NCBI GenBank assembly: GCA_036277075.1
Contig: DASUNQ010000311.1
Span: forward strand, 1-8,159
Direction: 5' to 3'
Origin: DASUNQ01 sp036277075
GTDB taxonomy: Bacteria > Acidobacteriota > Thermoanaerobaculia > Multivoradales > UBA5704
DNA: 8,159 nucleotides
The notes beneath the pieces were generated by a model. It had not been told where the DNA came from and did no database searches. It worked only from the letters and a program-made list of their open reading frames with translations. Each line of letters begins with the position of its first letter. The stretch's first letter is position 1. Both the position numbers and the translations under genes were made by a program. Shown here in pieces: positions 1 through 6,036 of the stretch.

Positions 1-907
1 CGCGGCGGGCGCGCCGCGAGAGGCGCAGCGGGGCGCGGAGGCCGGTCGCGGCGCCGCCGTCGAGGTCGGCGAGGAGCTCGGCGGCGGTCTGATAGCGGTC
101 CGCCGGGTCGCGCGCGAGCAGGCGGCGGAGTGCGGCGCGCAGGCCGCGGGGCGCCGCCACGCCGGCCTCCGTCAGGTCGCGGGGCTGCCCGGCCAGCCGC
201 TGCGCCAGGACCTCGGTGTCGGTGCCGCCGGCGAAGGGGAGCTTGCCGGTCAGCATCTCGAAGAGCAGGAGGCCGAGCGCGTAGAGGTCGCTGCGGCCGT
301 CTACCTCCTCCCCCTTGGCCTGCTCAGGCGAGAGGTAGTCGAGGGTGCCGATGACCGAGCCGGGGCGGGTGAGCCCGGCCGAGCGCAGCGAGCGCGCGAC
401 GCCGAAGTCGGTGACGTAGGCGCGGTCCTCGTCGGCCAGCAGGACGTTGGCCGGCTTGAGGTCGCGGTGGACGACCCCCTCGCGATGGGCGGCGTCGAGC
501 GCCTCGGCGAGCTGGCGGACGATCGGTACCGCGCGCTCGGGGGGCATCGCCCCCCCCTCCTCCAGCACCTCGCGCAGCGAACGACCGCGCACGAAGTCCA
601 TGGTCAGGAAGTGCAGCGGCCCGTCGCTGCCGATGTCGTGGATGCGGACGACGTTGCGGTGGGTGACCTGGCGGCCGAGGATCAGCTCCTTGCGGAAGCG
701 GTCGAGGAGCACGGCGTCCTCCGCGAAGTCGCCGCGCAGGGTCTTGACCGCGACCTCGACGCCGAGCTGCTCGTCGAGCGCGCGGTAGACGATCCCCATA
801 CCGCCGACGCCGACGAGCTCGAGGACGCGGTAGCGGCCGGCGAGGAGAGTGCCGGGGGCGAGGCGGCGCGGGCCGTCGCTGCTGGTGCGGGTGGCCGCGG
901 CGCTCAC
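1..907 (-). CDS. Hanks-type Ser/Thr protein kinase (PknB-like), 3' end cut by window edge
   Basis: Eukaryotic-like Ser/Thr kinase that phosphorylates proteins from ATP; about 302 N-terminal residues are visible and the frame is still open at the left edge. The glycine-rich loop GVGGMG is at residues 33-38, the ATP-anchoring lysine K55 lies in VAVK, and the likely alpha-C glutamate is E74. The catalytic loop HRDLKPAN is at 147-154 with D149, DFG at 167-169, and an activation loop with T180, S184 and T188 runs up to SPE (193-195). All essential residues are present, so it should be active. The visible part ends just after the kinase domain in a basic stretch; any membrane anchor or sensor domain would lie outside the window. 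I chose the GTG start because its GTGA overlaps the stop of the upstream FHA-GAF gene by 4 nt and leaves about 25 residues before the kinase fold. This implies translational coupling with a likely phospho-reader partner. Confidence 0.93.
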   Translation of the reverse strand, partial: MSAAATRTSSDGPRRLAPGTLLAGRYRVLELVGVGGMGIVYRALDEQLGVEVAVKTLRGDFAEDAVLLDRFRKELILGRQVTHRNVVRIHDIGSDGPLHFLTMDFVRGRSLREVLEEGGAMPPERAVPIVRQLAEALDAAHREGVVHRDLKPANVLLADEDRAYVTDFGVARSLRSAGLTRPGSVIGTLDYLSPEQAKGEEVDGRSDLYALGLLLFEMLTGKLPFAGGTDTEVLAQRLAGQPRDLTEAGVAAPRGLRAALRRLLARDPADRYQTAAELLADLDGGAATGLRAPLRLSRRARR

Positions 908-1935
908 CCCTCGACCCCGAGCGCCCGGCGGTGGCGAGCGAGCACGCCGTGCCAGGTCCCCTCGTCGGTCGTGGCGGTCGTGCCGGCGGGCTGCTCGGCG
1001 GCGCGCCCGAGCTGGAGGTGCGGGCCGAGCGAGCGGTCGAGCACCTCCTCGAAGCGCTCGCTCCAGGAGCGGCCGGCGGGGCCTTCCTGCTCGAGCTCGG
1101 AGGCGAGCGCGTGCAGCTCGTGGTCGAGCCGCGCGACGGCGATCGCCATGCCGGCCTGCGAGGCCAGGCCCTCGAGGATCTCGAGGTCGAGCTCGGTGAA
1201 GGCGGCGCCGGGGCGGCGGCTGTCGGCGTAGACGGCGCCGGCCAAGCGGTCGAGCACCTTGAGCGGCACGCAGAGGAGCGCCCGGATGCCCTCGCGCAGG
1301 ACGCTCGGCCGCTCGCTCAGGACGGCGTCGGTGCGGGCGTCGGAGGTGGCGACCGGCCGGCCGGTGGCGAGCACCCGCTCGACGGCGGCGACGCTGCCGG
1401 AGAACTCGGCGTGCGCGAGGTCAATGGAGCTCAAGCCCGCTGTGGCCGCGATCGTCAGGTCGCCGCCCGGCTCGGCGAGCAGGACCATGCCGCGCTCGGC
1501 GCCGGAGAGGGCGAGGACCGAGTCGAGGATCCGCCGCAGCAGCCGCTCGAGCCCCTCGGCCGGCGCCAGGCCGCGCGAGAGGTCGAGGGAGGTGCGCCAG
1601 CGGCGCAGGCGCTCGTCCTCCGTCTCCAGGCGCTCGACCCGCTCGAAGCGGGCGAGGAGGCCGCCGAAGTTGACCCAACAGCGGTCGGGGAGGGGAGCTG
1701 CCTGGACCGGCGAGCCGTCGACGGCCGTGCCGTTCTTGCTTCCGAGGTCGGTGACCGTCCAGGGCTCGCCGGCGCCGGCCGGCGGGGTGAAACGGGCATG
1801 CTGGCGGGAGACCCGCTCGTCGTCGAGCGGCACGTCGCTGCCGGTCTCGCGCCCGACGACCTGCTCGCGGTCTTCCGCCAGGTCGACGACCCGGGCCGGA
1901 CCCATCGGGAGGTGGAGGATCAGGCGCGCGGCCAT
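904..1935 (-). CDS. FHA-GAF domain signalling protein
   Basis: A 343-residue cytoplasmic protein without signal peptide or membrane segment. Residues about 5-100 form an FHA phosphothreonine-binding domain, with the hallmark residues GR at 28-29, SRQH at 43-46 and SKNGT at 66-70. Residues about 117-268 form a GAF domain, including the typical stretch VPLKVLDRLAGAVYADSR at 223-240; GAF domains bind small ligands or act as sensory and dimerisation modules. A short helical C-terminal tail follows. There is no output domain such as a histidine kinase, sigma54 AAA or cyclase, so it probably acts as an adaptor or ligand-responsive partner. The gene overlaps the downstream Ser/Thr kinase by 4 nt, and FHA domains read Thr-phosphorylated proteins, so the kinase is the obvious partner (inference). 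It starts 33 nt after the secreted-protein gene, with GAGAGG weakly resembling a ribosome binding site. Domain calls are firm; the partnership is not proven. Confidence 0.9.
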   Translation of the reverse strand: MAARLILHLPMGPARVVDLAEDREQVVGRETGSDVPLDDERVSRQHARFTPPAGAGEPWTVTDLGSKNGTAVDGSPVQAAPLPDRCWVNFGGLLARFERVERLETEDERLRRWRTSLDLSRGLAPAEGLERLLRRILDSVLALSGAERGMVLLAEPGGDLTIAATAGLSSIDLAHAEFSGSVAAVERVLATGRPVATSDARTDAVLSERPSVLREGIRALLCVPLKVLDRLAGAVYADSRRPGAAFTELDLEILEGLASQAGMAIAVARLDHELHALASELEQEGPAGRSWSERFEEVLDRSLGPHLQLGRAAEQPAGTTATTDEGTWHGVLARHRRALGVEG

Positions 1936-1968
1936 GCCGGCGCTCAGCCTCTCACAGATCGGTAAGCC

Positions 1969-2805
1969 CTACAGCAGCCCGCCGCCGGAGTTGCTCTGGA
2001 GGTTGAGGCTGAAGCGCAGGGTCGAGGCCGCGGCGCGAAGCTCGCCGGCGACGTTCACGATGTCCCCCGCGGAGCGCCAGACGTCCGGGATGCTGCCGCT
2101 GTGCTCCTTGACCGCCGCGGCGAACGCCTCGACCTCCTGCACCGCCGCGACCAGCGCATTGGCATCGTAGGCGGCGCGCGCCGCGATCAGGTGATCGGCG
2201 AGGTCGGAGTAGACGGCGGGCGCGATCTGCGCCTCGTGCGTCGCGAGGAGGTCCTCCAGGCGGTCGAACTTCTTGCCGACGACGGCGTTGATCTGCCGCA
2301 CGTCGGCGACGATCAGCCATTGCGAGAAGCCACCGCTCGAGCCGCGCACGCGGTAGCTGCCCATGCCCATCGTCTCGGTGACGTCCTCGAAGCGGCCGCC
2401 GCCGGTGGCGCGGAAGAGCCGGAGCGGGGAGTTCGGCGCGAAGGGCAGGTTGTGGGTGTGGAGGCTGACCGCGGCGAGGCCGCTGAAGGAGAGCCCGCCG
2501 CCGGCCGGCGGCTCGATCGTCAGCAGCACCGGGAATCCGGTGGGGATCGAGACGTTCACCTGCGGCAGGCGCGAGAGGAGGCCGAGATCGGTGGGGCTGA
2601 CGAGGACGGCCGAGAGGCCGAGCGCCGCCGGAGTGAGACCCACGGCGCGCTCGAAGGCGATGGTCAGGTCGGCACCGATGCCGCCGGCGAGCTCGATGCG
2701 CGCGGTCAGCGTGTCGCCGCTGACGACCGGGTTGACGATCCCCTGGGCGTGGAGCGCCGGAACGGCGAGAAACACGAAAGCAAGGGAAACGGCTGTCCGT
2801 TTCAT
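1969..2805 (-). CDS. Secreted protein of unknown function
   Basis: A 278-residue exported protein. Residues 1-20 (MKRTAVSLAFVFLAVPALHA) form a clear Sec signal peptide with an AxA-like cleavage site before QG; there is no lipobox cysteine, so it is not a lipoprotein. The first half (about 22-165) looks beta-rich, with hydrophobic alternation and glycine/proline turns, ending in SGGFSQWLIVADVR. The second half (about 168-278) is alpha-helical, with alanine-rich amphipathic helices and a short Ser/Gly C-terminus. It contains no cysteine, catalytic motif or membrane helix beyond the signal. I do not recognise it with confidence; it may belong to the uncharacterised DUF6689-type proteins, a recollection I could not check. 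The ATG is preceded by a run of seven Gs, 4 nt away, in the ribosome-binding position. The gene is first after a strong promoter, is divergent from tetR across a shared operator, and is followed after 33 nt by the FHA-GAF gene. Confidence 0.82.
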   Translation of the reverse strand: MKRTAVSLAFVFLAVPALHAQGIVNPVVSGDTLTARIELAGGIGADLTIAFERAVGLTPAALGLSAVLVSPTDLGLLSRLPQVNVSIPTGFPVLLTIEPPAGGGLSFSGLAAVSLHTHNLPFAPNSPLRLFRATGGGRFEDVTETMGMGSYRVRGSSGGFSQWLIVADVRQINAVVGKKFDRLEDLLATHEAQIAPAVYSDLADHLIAARAAYDANALVAAVQEVEAFAAAVKEHSGSIPDVWRSAGDIVNVAGELRAAASTLRFSLNLQSNSGGGLL

Positions 2806-2870
2806 CGATCCCCCCCAACAGCCAAGCGCAGAAGGCGTTGCAAGCGGCGTGCAAGGCGCTGGACCTCTGC

Positions 2871-2899
2871 ATTATGGCAGCGCCGGGCGCCGGTGTCAA
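2871..2899 (-). promoter_or_regulatory. Sigma70-like promoter of the secreted protein / FHA-GAF / kinase genes
   Basis: On the minus strand a perfect -35 box TTGACA (2899-2894) is followed by exactly 17 bp and then CATAAT (2876-2871), which matches five of six positions of the TATAAT consensus. In such GC-rich DNA this combination is unlikely to be chance. Transcription should begin near 2864, giving a leader of about 60 nt before the ATG at 2805. The -35 box shares positions 2897-2899 with the palindromic operator, so a bound regulator would block polymerase. Confidence 0.75.
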
Positions 2900-2919
2900 T
2901 AGTAGTAGTACGACTATTG
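2897..2919. promoter_or_regulatory. Palindromic operator, probably bound by the adjacent TetR-family regulator
   Basis: A 23-bp inverted repeat with outer arms CAATAGT (2897-2903) and ACTATTG (2913-2919). Inner GTA (2905-2907) and TAC (2909-2911) pair around the central base G2908. Only one symmetric position pair (2904/2912) breaks the symmetry. The site is AT-rich inside a very GC-rich background. It overlaps the -35 box of the leftward promoter on one side and the -35 box of the rightward tetR promoter on the other. Size, symmetry and position are those of TetR-family operators that control both the regulator and a divergent target. Confidence 0.75.
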
Positions 2920-2945
2920 CCAAACTCGGGAACGGCCCCTATCAT
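2917..2945 (+). promoter_or_regulatory. Sigma70-like promoter of the tetR gene
   Basis: A -35 box TTGCCA (2917-2922) is followed by a 17-bp spacer and a -10 box TATCAT (2940-2945). The -35 box shares 2917-2919 with the palindrome, which implies autorepression. The expected start of transcription (about 2951-2953) lies within a few bases of the chosen ATG at 2955, and nothing resembling a ribosome binding site precedes that ATG. The mRNA would be leaderless or nearly so. Confidence 0.6.
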
Positions 2946-2954
2946 TCCGCCGCC

Positions 2955-3611
2955 ATGCGCGAGTCCACCCTCAGTGCGGCGCCCCAGGCGCCGGACGTCT
3001 CCGAGCTCTCCTCCCACGATCGCATCCTGCGGGCGGCCCGCCAGCTCTTCGCCCGCGAAGGGTACGAGAGCACGACGACTGCGGCCATCGCGCGCGCCGC
3101 CGGCACCAGCGAGTCCCAGCTCATCAAGCACTTCAGCGGCAAGGAGGGGCTCCTCGACGCGATCTTCGAGGACGCCTGGGGGCGGATGGGGCAAGGTATC
3201 GCCCGCGTCCTCGAGAGCCCGGCTCCCCCCATGGCCCGGCTCCGCGCCCTCTCCGAGGCGCTCTTCGCCGGCTTCGAGCGCGACGACGACCTGCGCACGC
3301 TGATGCTGCTCGAAGGGCGGCGCATGCGCCGGCGCGGCCAGATCGTGGTGCTGTCGCGGGGCTTCCTCCAGCTCGTGCAGGTGCTCGACAACCTGCTCGA
3401 AGAGCTGCGGCAGAGCGGCGACCTGCGCCGCGGCATGGACCCCCAAGCGGCCCGCTCGGCGCTCATCGGCGCCTTCGAGGGGTTGCTCCGCGACCGCCTG
3501 CTCGCCGAGCGGGTCGGCTACCCGGCGGGGTTCGGGCCGCGGGAGATGCGCGCCACCTTCGCCGCCGTGCTCGAAGGGCTGGTCTGCCGCGACGGCCAGC
3601 TCCCCTCCTGA
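2955..3611 (+). CDS. TetR-family transcriptional regulator
   Basis: A 218-residue regulator and the only plus-strand gene in the window. The N-terminal TetR helix-turn-helix lies at about residues 22-68 (ILRAARQLFAREGYEST, then IARAAGTSESQLIKHFSGKE and GLLDAIF). The remaining roughly 150 residues form the helical ligand-binding and dimerisation domain typical of the family in length; its ligand cannot be read from sequence. The open frame extends upstream as far as 2838, but I chose ATG 2955 because the longer versions would encode the operator and promoter as protein and would prepend residues unlike any TetR N-terminus. It is divergent from the secreted-protein gene across a shared palindrome, so it probably represses itself and that gene set. 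It also converges with the flavin/cytochrome operon, whose last gene overlaps its final 94 nt on the other strand; whether it controls that operon cannot be told here. Confidence 0.92.
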   Translation: MRESTLSAAPQAPDVSELSSHDRILRAARQLFAREGYESTTTAAIARAAGTSESQLIKHFSGKEGLLDAIFEDAWGRMGQGIARVLESPAPPMARLRALSEALFAGFERDDDLRTLMLLEGRRMRRRGQIVVLSRGFLQLVQVLDNLLEELRQSGDLRRGMDPQAARSALIGAFEGLLRDRLLAERVGYPAGFGPREMRATFAAVLEGLVCRDGQLPS

Positions 3612-4060
3612 GCCGGCTCCGCGAGTTGTCCTTGGCGGAGCGCCGGGACCAGCTCCCGGAGCTGGTGGCCGAGGTAGCCCAGCAGCCAGAGCGCCGAGGC
3701 GGCGCAGTGGACGACGATCCAGGTCATGCGCCAGCCGTCCGAGACCGTCGTCTGGATCAGGTAGCCTGACGTCACCATCGGCACCAGCGTGAGCGCCAGC
3801 GCGGCGCCGCTCCCCCGCCGCTGCCGCACCCCCTTCTTCCAGTGCATCCAGGCGTGGCGGTACCAGATCTGTCCGGCCACGAAGACGAGCAGCGGCGCCA
3901 GGAGGACGTGGAGGTGCTGCACCGCGGGCTGCAGCGGGTGGTTGACGACCGCGAACGGCTCGAGCGGCTGGAGGAGGTAGCGCATCCAGGCGTAGACCAG
4001 GCCGGTGCCGCCGACGAGCAGCGTGGCGAGGTGCGCGAGCCAGGCCTCGAAGCGGCTCAC
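3518..4060 (-). CDS. Four-helix membrane protein resembling a b-type cytochrome (DUF4405 / flavinylation-associated type)
   Basis: A 180-residue integral membrane protein with four hydrophobic helices at about 8-29, 48-67, 86-104 and 111-132. The positive loop after helix 2 (WKKGVRQRR, 74-82) puts the N-terminus and that loop in the cytoplasm. Histidines sit in helices at H10, H49, H51, H118 and H132. On this topology H51/H118 would be near the outer face and H10/H132 near the inner face, suggesting two bis-His b hemes that cross the membrane (inference). The likely role is to carry electrons from quinol to the secreted FMN protein encoded just upstream. I chose the GTG start because its GTGA overlaps that gene's stop by 4 nt and gives a clean N-terminus before helix 1. 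The last ~30 residues are polar, low-complexity and encoded antisense to the tetR 3' end; this tail may be dispensable. Membrane topology is clear; the heme role is inferred. Confidence 0.8.
   Translation of the reverse strand: MSRFEAWLAHLATLLVGGTGLVYAWMRYLLQPLEPFAVVNHPLQPAVQHLHVLLAPLLVFVAGQIWYRHAWMHWKKGVRQRRGSGAALALTLVPMVTSGYLIQTTVSDGWRMTWIVVHCAASALWLLGYLGHQLRELVPALRQGQLAEPAQEGSWPSRQTSPSSTAAKVARISRGPNPAG
3616..3666 (+). terminator. Two tandem hairpins just after the tetR stop, possible terminator
   Basis: Four nt after the tetR stop, GCTCCGC (3616-3622) pairs with GCGGAGC (3635-3641) around a 12-nt loop. Next, ACCAGCT (3648-3654) pairs with AGCTGGT (3660-3666) around CCCGG. Neither is followed by a T-run, so they are not classical intrinsic terminators. 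They lie inside the antisense cytochrome-like gene, so codon use may account for part of the symmetry. They are listed because tetR has no other candidate terminator. Confidence 0.3.
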
Positions 4061-4593
4061 TCGGCGCTCTCCCGGAGCACGCGGTGGACCGCCAGCACAC
4101 GCCGCACCGCGGCGGTCGTGGCGCGCGCGGTGAGCGTGGCGCCGGTGATCGGGCGGATGTCGCGCTCGAGCGCCAGCCGGCGGTCCAGCCCGCGGCCCGC
4201 GAACTGGCCGTACCAGGCGCCGCCCGGCAGGTAGTCCGGGGGCTCGTCGAACGACAGCACCTCGACGCGCCGCACCCTCCCCGCCGCGTCGAGCACCACC
4301 ATCACGGTCTCCGGGAGGGTGCGGACGCGGTGCGTGTCGAAGTAGGCCGTGCCCGCCGCGCGGCCCGACGCCGTCGCGTCGTACCTGTAGACGAGCCGTG
4401 ACGGCACGTCCACGCCGCCAAGCTCCTCCGCCCGCGCCCGTTGCGCCTGCGTGAGGTAGCTCGTCCGCCGCTCCACCTCGGCGCCCGGAAAAGCCAGCCG
4501 CAGCGCCTCGTCCACCGTCAGGAACACCTTCGCCTGCGCCGCTCCGGCCAGCGACACGAACGTGAATGCCCCCGCGAGGACAATTTTTCTCAA
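4057..4593 (-). CDS. Secreted FMN-binding (flavinylated) protein
   Basis: A 178-residue exported protein with an FMN-binding domain like those of NqrC and RnfG. A Sec signal peptide spans 1-21 (RKIVLAGAFTFVSLAGAAQA). The C-terminal motif DIRPITGATLT (145-155) matches the ApbE target consensus, in which FMN is joined by a phosphoester bond to the last Thr of TGAT, here T153. The body (about 25-140) has the expected alpha/beta pattern, with VMVVLDAAGRVRRVEVLSFDEP at 97-118. It should sit in the periplasm as a one- or two-electron flavin carrier. The start is TTG at 4593: it lies in a TTGA overlap with the porin stop, GGGG precedes it by 8 nt, and the signal peptide follows directly. The open frame extends far upstream, but that part is antisense-like noise over the porin gene. 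Operon neighbours are ApbE, which would modify it, and the cytochrome-like protein, which would reduce it. Confidence 0.9.
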   Translation of the reverse strand: MRKIVLAGAFTFVSLAGAAQAKVFLTVDEALRLAFPGAEVERRTSYLTQAQRARAEELGGVDVPSRLVYRYDATASGRAAGTAYFDTHRVRTLPETVMVVLDAAGRVRRVEVLSFDEPPDYLPGGAWYGQFAGRGLDRRLALERDIRPITGATLTARATTAAVRRVLAVHRVLRESAE

Positions 4594-6020
4594 AAGATGT
4601 ACCCCAGCAACACGTTGAGCTGGTCCACTCCAGTCCCGGCTCCATTGTCCACGTCCTGGTGGTCGACCTTGAGGATCAGGGCGTCGATCGGCTGATATGC
4701 AACGCCGAGCGTCAGCGTCTCCACGTCGTTCGCCGGGCTCGCCCGGAACCCCGCCGGCACCGCGGCCTGTGTATCCAGCTCCTCCCAGCGTACGTACGGG
4801 GTCAGCGACTGCTCGCCGCGCCCCCAGCGCGAGAAGAGGTCGTACCCGGCCTGCGCGTACCAGCCCTCCAGCTCCTCCCCCACCGAGCGGTCGCCGGTCA
4901 GCCCGAGCGCGGCGTTGAGCTCCGCCACCTCGTCGAGCTCCGCGCGCGCCGCCAGCCCGCGCAGCTCCAGCCCCTGCCACCGCCATTCGGCGTGCGCCTC
5001 GACGATCCGCGTGCCGACGCCCAGCCCGCCGCGCGGCCCGCGCAGCCCCTGCCCAGAGTCGCCGAGGTAGGCGGAGCCGCCGAGGAGCAGGCCGGGCACC
5101 GGTCGCCAGTCGAGCCGTCCCACCAGGGCGAAGTCCTCCGCCTTCGCCTGCGCGCCCTTCTGCCGCCCGCCGCGCAGCCCGCCCGCCGCAAAGCCGGTCG
5201 CGTCGAGCCCGTTGACGACGTAGGCGCGGTAGGTCACCGCGCCGGCGTCGCCGAAGACCCCTAGCCCGTTCTCGCGCCAGGTCGTCGGGATCAGCGCGTT
5301 CTCGACGCTCGGGCGCCGCGCGCCGAGGAAGACCGTCGGCTCGTGCAGCTCGTTCAAGAAACCCATCGGCACCAGCAGCAGCCCGGCGCGCAGGCCGAGG
5401 GCCGGCCGCCAGAGGTAGTCGACGTAAGCGAACTCGACCGAGACCTCCCCGCCCTCGCCGGTCGAGGCGTGCTCGTACTCGATCTCCGAGTTGAGGAGCC
5501 AGCGGTCGTTCCACTTGTAGCCGAAGTAGAGGACGCCGCGCAGGAGGTCGAAGCGGTCGGTGCGGCCCGATCGCGCGCCGTCGTCGCGCGCCGAGTCGAA
5601 GCCCTCGTAGAGCAGCTCGCCGTAGCCGCCGACCGAGAGCCCTTCGCCCGTGCGGTAGACCTTCGAGGCCGCCGGCCCGAGGCCGAACTCGCCGCGGTCG
5701 GCCTGGGCCGCCGCCTCGCCGAGCGTCAGCTTCTCGATCTCCTCGGCGAGCACGTCGATGCGCCGCTCGAGCTCCGCGAGACGGCCGTCCTCGGGCGCCG
5801 GCTCACCCGCTTGCGGGCTCGCGCGCTTGAGGCGCTCGATCTCCGCGCGGAGCTCCGTGACCTCCTGCTCGAGGGCCTCCAGCCGGTCGCGCTCCGTCGC
5901 TGGGTCCCCCTCCACCTCCTGGGCCGCGAGCGGCGAGGCCGCGCCGAGCAGCGCAACCAGCGCCAGGACCAGCAGGGCCGAGCGACGCCGGCCCACACCC
6001 TTCGCGAAAAGCTCCGACAT
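4590..6020 (-). CDS. Outer-membrane porin with N-terminal coiled coil (phosphate-selective porin O/P-like)
   Basis: A 476-residue outer-membrane protein. A signal peptide with a basic n-region (GRRR, 10-13) and hydrophobic core ends near residue 33 (AAQ). Residues about 43-100 form heptad-rich coiled coil in two stretches (RLEALEQEVTELRAEIERLK; RLAELERRIDVLAEEIEKL), split by a Pro/Gly-rich hinge. From about 125 on there are amphipathic beta strands with aromatic girdles (YFGYKWNDRWLLNSEIEYEH, AHAEWRWQGLELRGLAARAE), ending in the terminal aromatic strand LNVLLGYIF, whose C-terminal Phe is the usual barrel-assembly signal. A periplasmic coiled coil before a barrel is known in porins that trimerise or reach toward peptidoglycan. 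The substrate cannot be read from sequence; metal or an electron acceptor would fit the operon. A strong AGGAGG stands 6 nt before the ATG, and the stop overlaps the FMN-binding protein's TTG start. Confidence 0.87.
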   Translation of the reverse strand: MSELFAKGVGRRRSALLVLALVALLGAASPLAAQEVEGDPATERDRLEALEQEVTELRAEIERLKRASPQAGEPAPEDGRLAELERRIDVLAEEIEKLTLGEAAAQADRGEFGLGPAASKVYRTGEGLSVGGYGELLYEGFDSARDDGARSGRTDRFDLLRGVLYFGYKWNDRWLLNSEIEYEHASTGEGGEVSVEFAYVDYLWRPALGLRAGLLLVPMGFLNELHEPTVFLGARRPSVENALIPTTWRENGLGVFGDAGAVTYRAYVVNGLDATGFAAGGLRGGRQKGAQAKAEDFALVGRLDWRPVPGLLLGGSAYLGDSGQGLRGPRGGLGVGTRIVEAHAEWRWQGLELRGLAARAELDEVAELNAALGLTGDRSVGEELEGWYAQAGYDLFSRWGRGEQSLTPYVRWEELDTQAAVPAGFRASPANDVETLTLGVAYQPIDALILKVDHQDVDNGAGTGVDQLNVLLGYIF

Positions 6021-6026
6021 CTGTAT

Positions 6027-6032
6027 CCTCCT
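6027..6032 (-). promoter_or_regulatory. Strong ribosome binding site of the porin gene
   Basis: AGGAGG (GAGGAGG with the next base) lies 6 nt before the porin ATG, a perfect Shine-Dalgarno match. Other genes of this operon start at 4-nt overlaps with weak or no such site, so the porin is probably made in larger amounts than its neighbours. Confidence 0.8.
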
Positions 6033-6036
6033 CGTG

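Noticed and set aside
550..557. Run of eight Cs (Gs in the coding strand) inside the kinase gene as a possible phase-variation tract
   Set aside because: The kinase frame is intact across it, and such runs occur by chance in Gly codons at this GC content; there is no evidence of length variation.
931..1965. Long plus-strand open frame over the FHA-GAF gene
   Set aside because: It is antisense to a gene with clear FHA and GAF motifs, is dominated by Ala, Gly, Arg and Glu, and has no recognisable domain; a GC-rich shadow frame.
2829..2870. Imperfect stem in the 5' leader of the secreted-protein gene (GCAG/CTGC and TTGCA/TGCAA)
   Set aside because: Stems are short and interrupted, part of it lies upstream of the expected transcription start, and it matches no riboswitch I recognise.
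2838..2954. Upstream extension of the tetR gene to a TTG at 2838
   Set aside because: It would translate both promoters and the palindrome, and the added residues do not resemble a TetR N-terminus.
2101..3303. 400-codon plus-strand open frame spanning the secreted-protein gene and tetR
   Set aside because: It crosses the divergent promoter region, runs in another frame through tetR and shows only low-complexity composition.
2802..4100. 432-codon minus-strand open frame across tetR and its promoter
   Set aside because: It covers the operator, tetR and the cytochrome-like gene in different frames; its composition is antisense noise with no motif.
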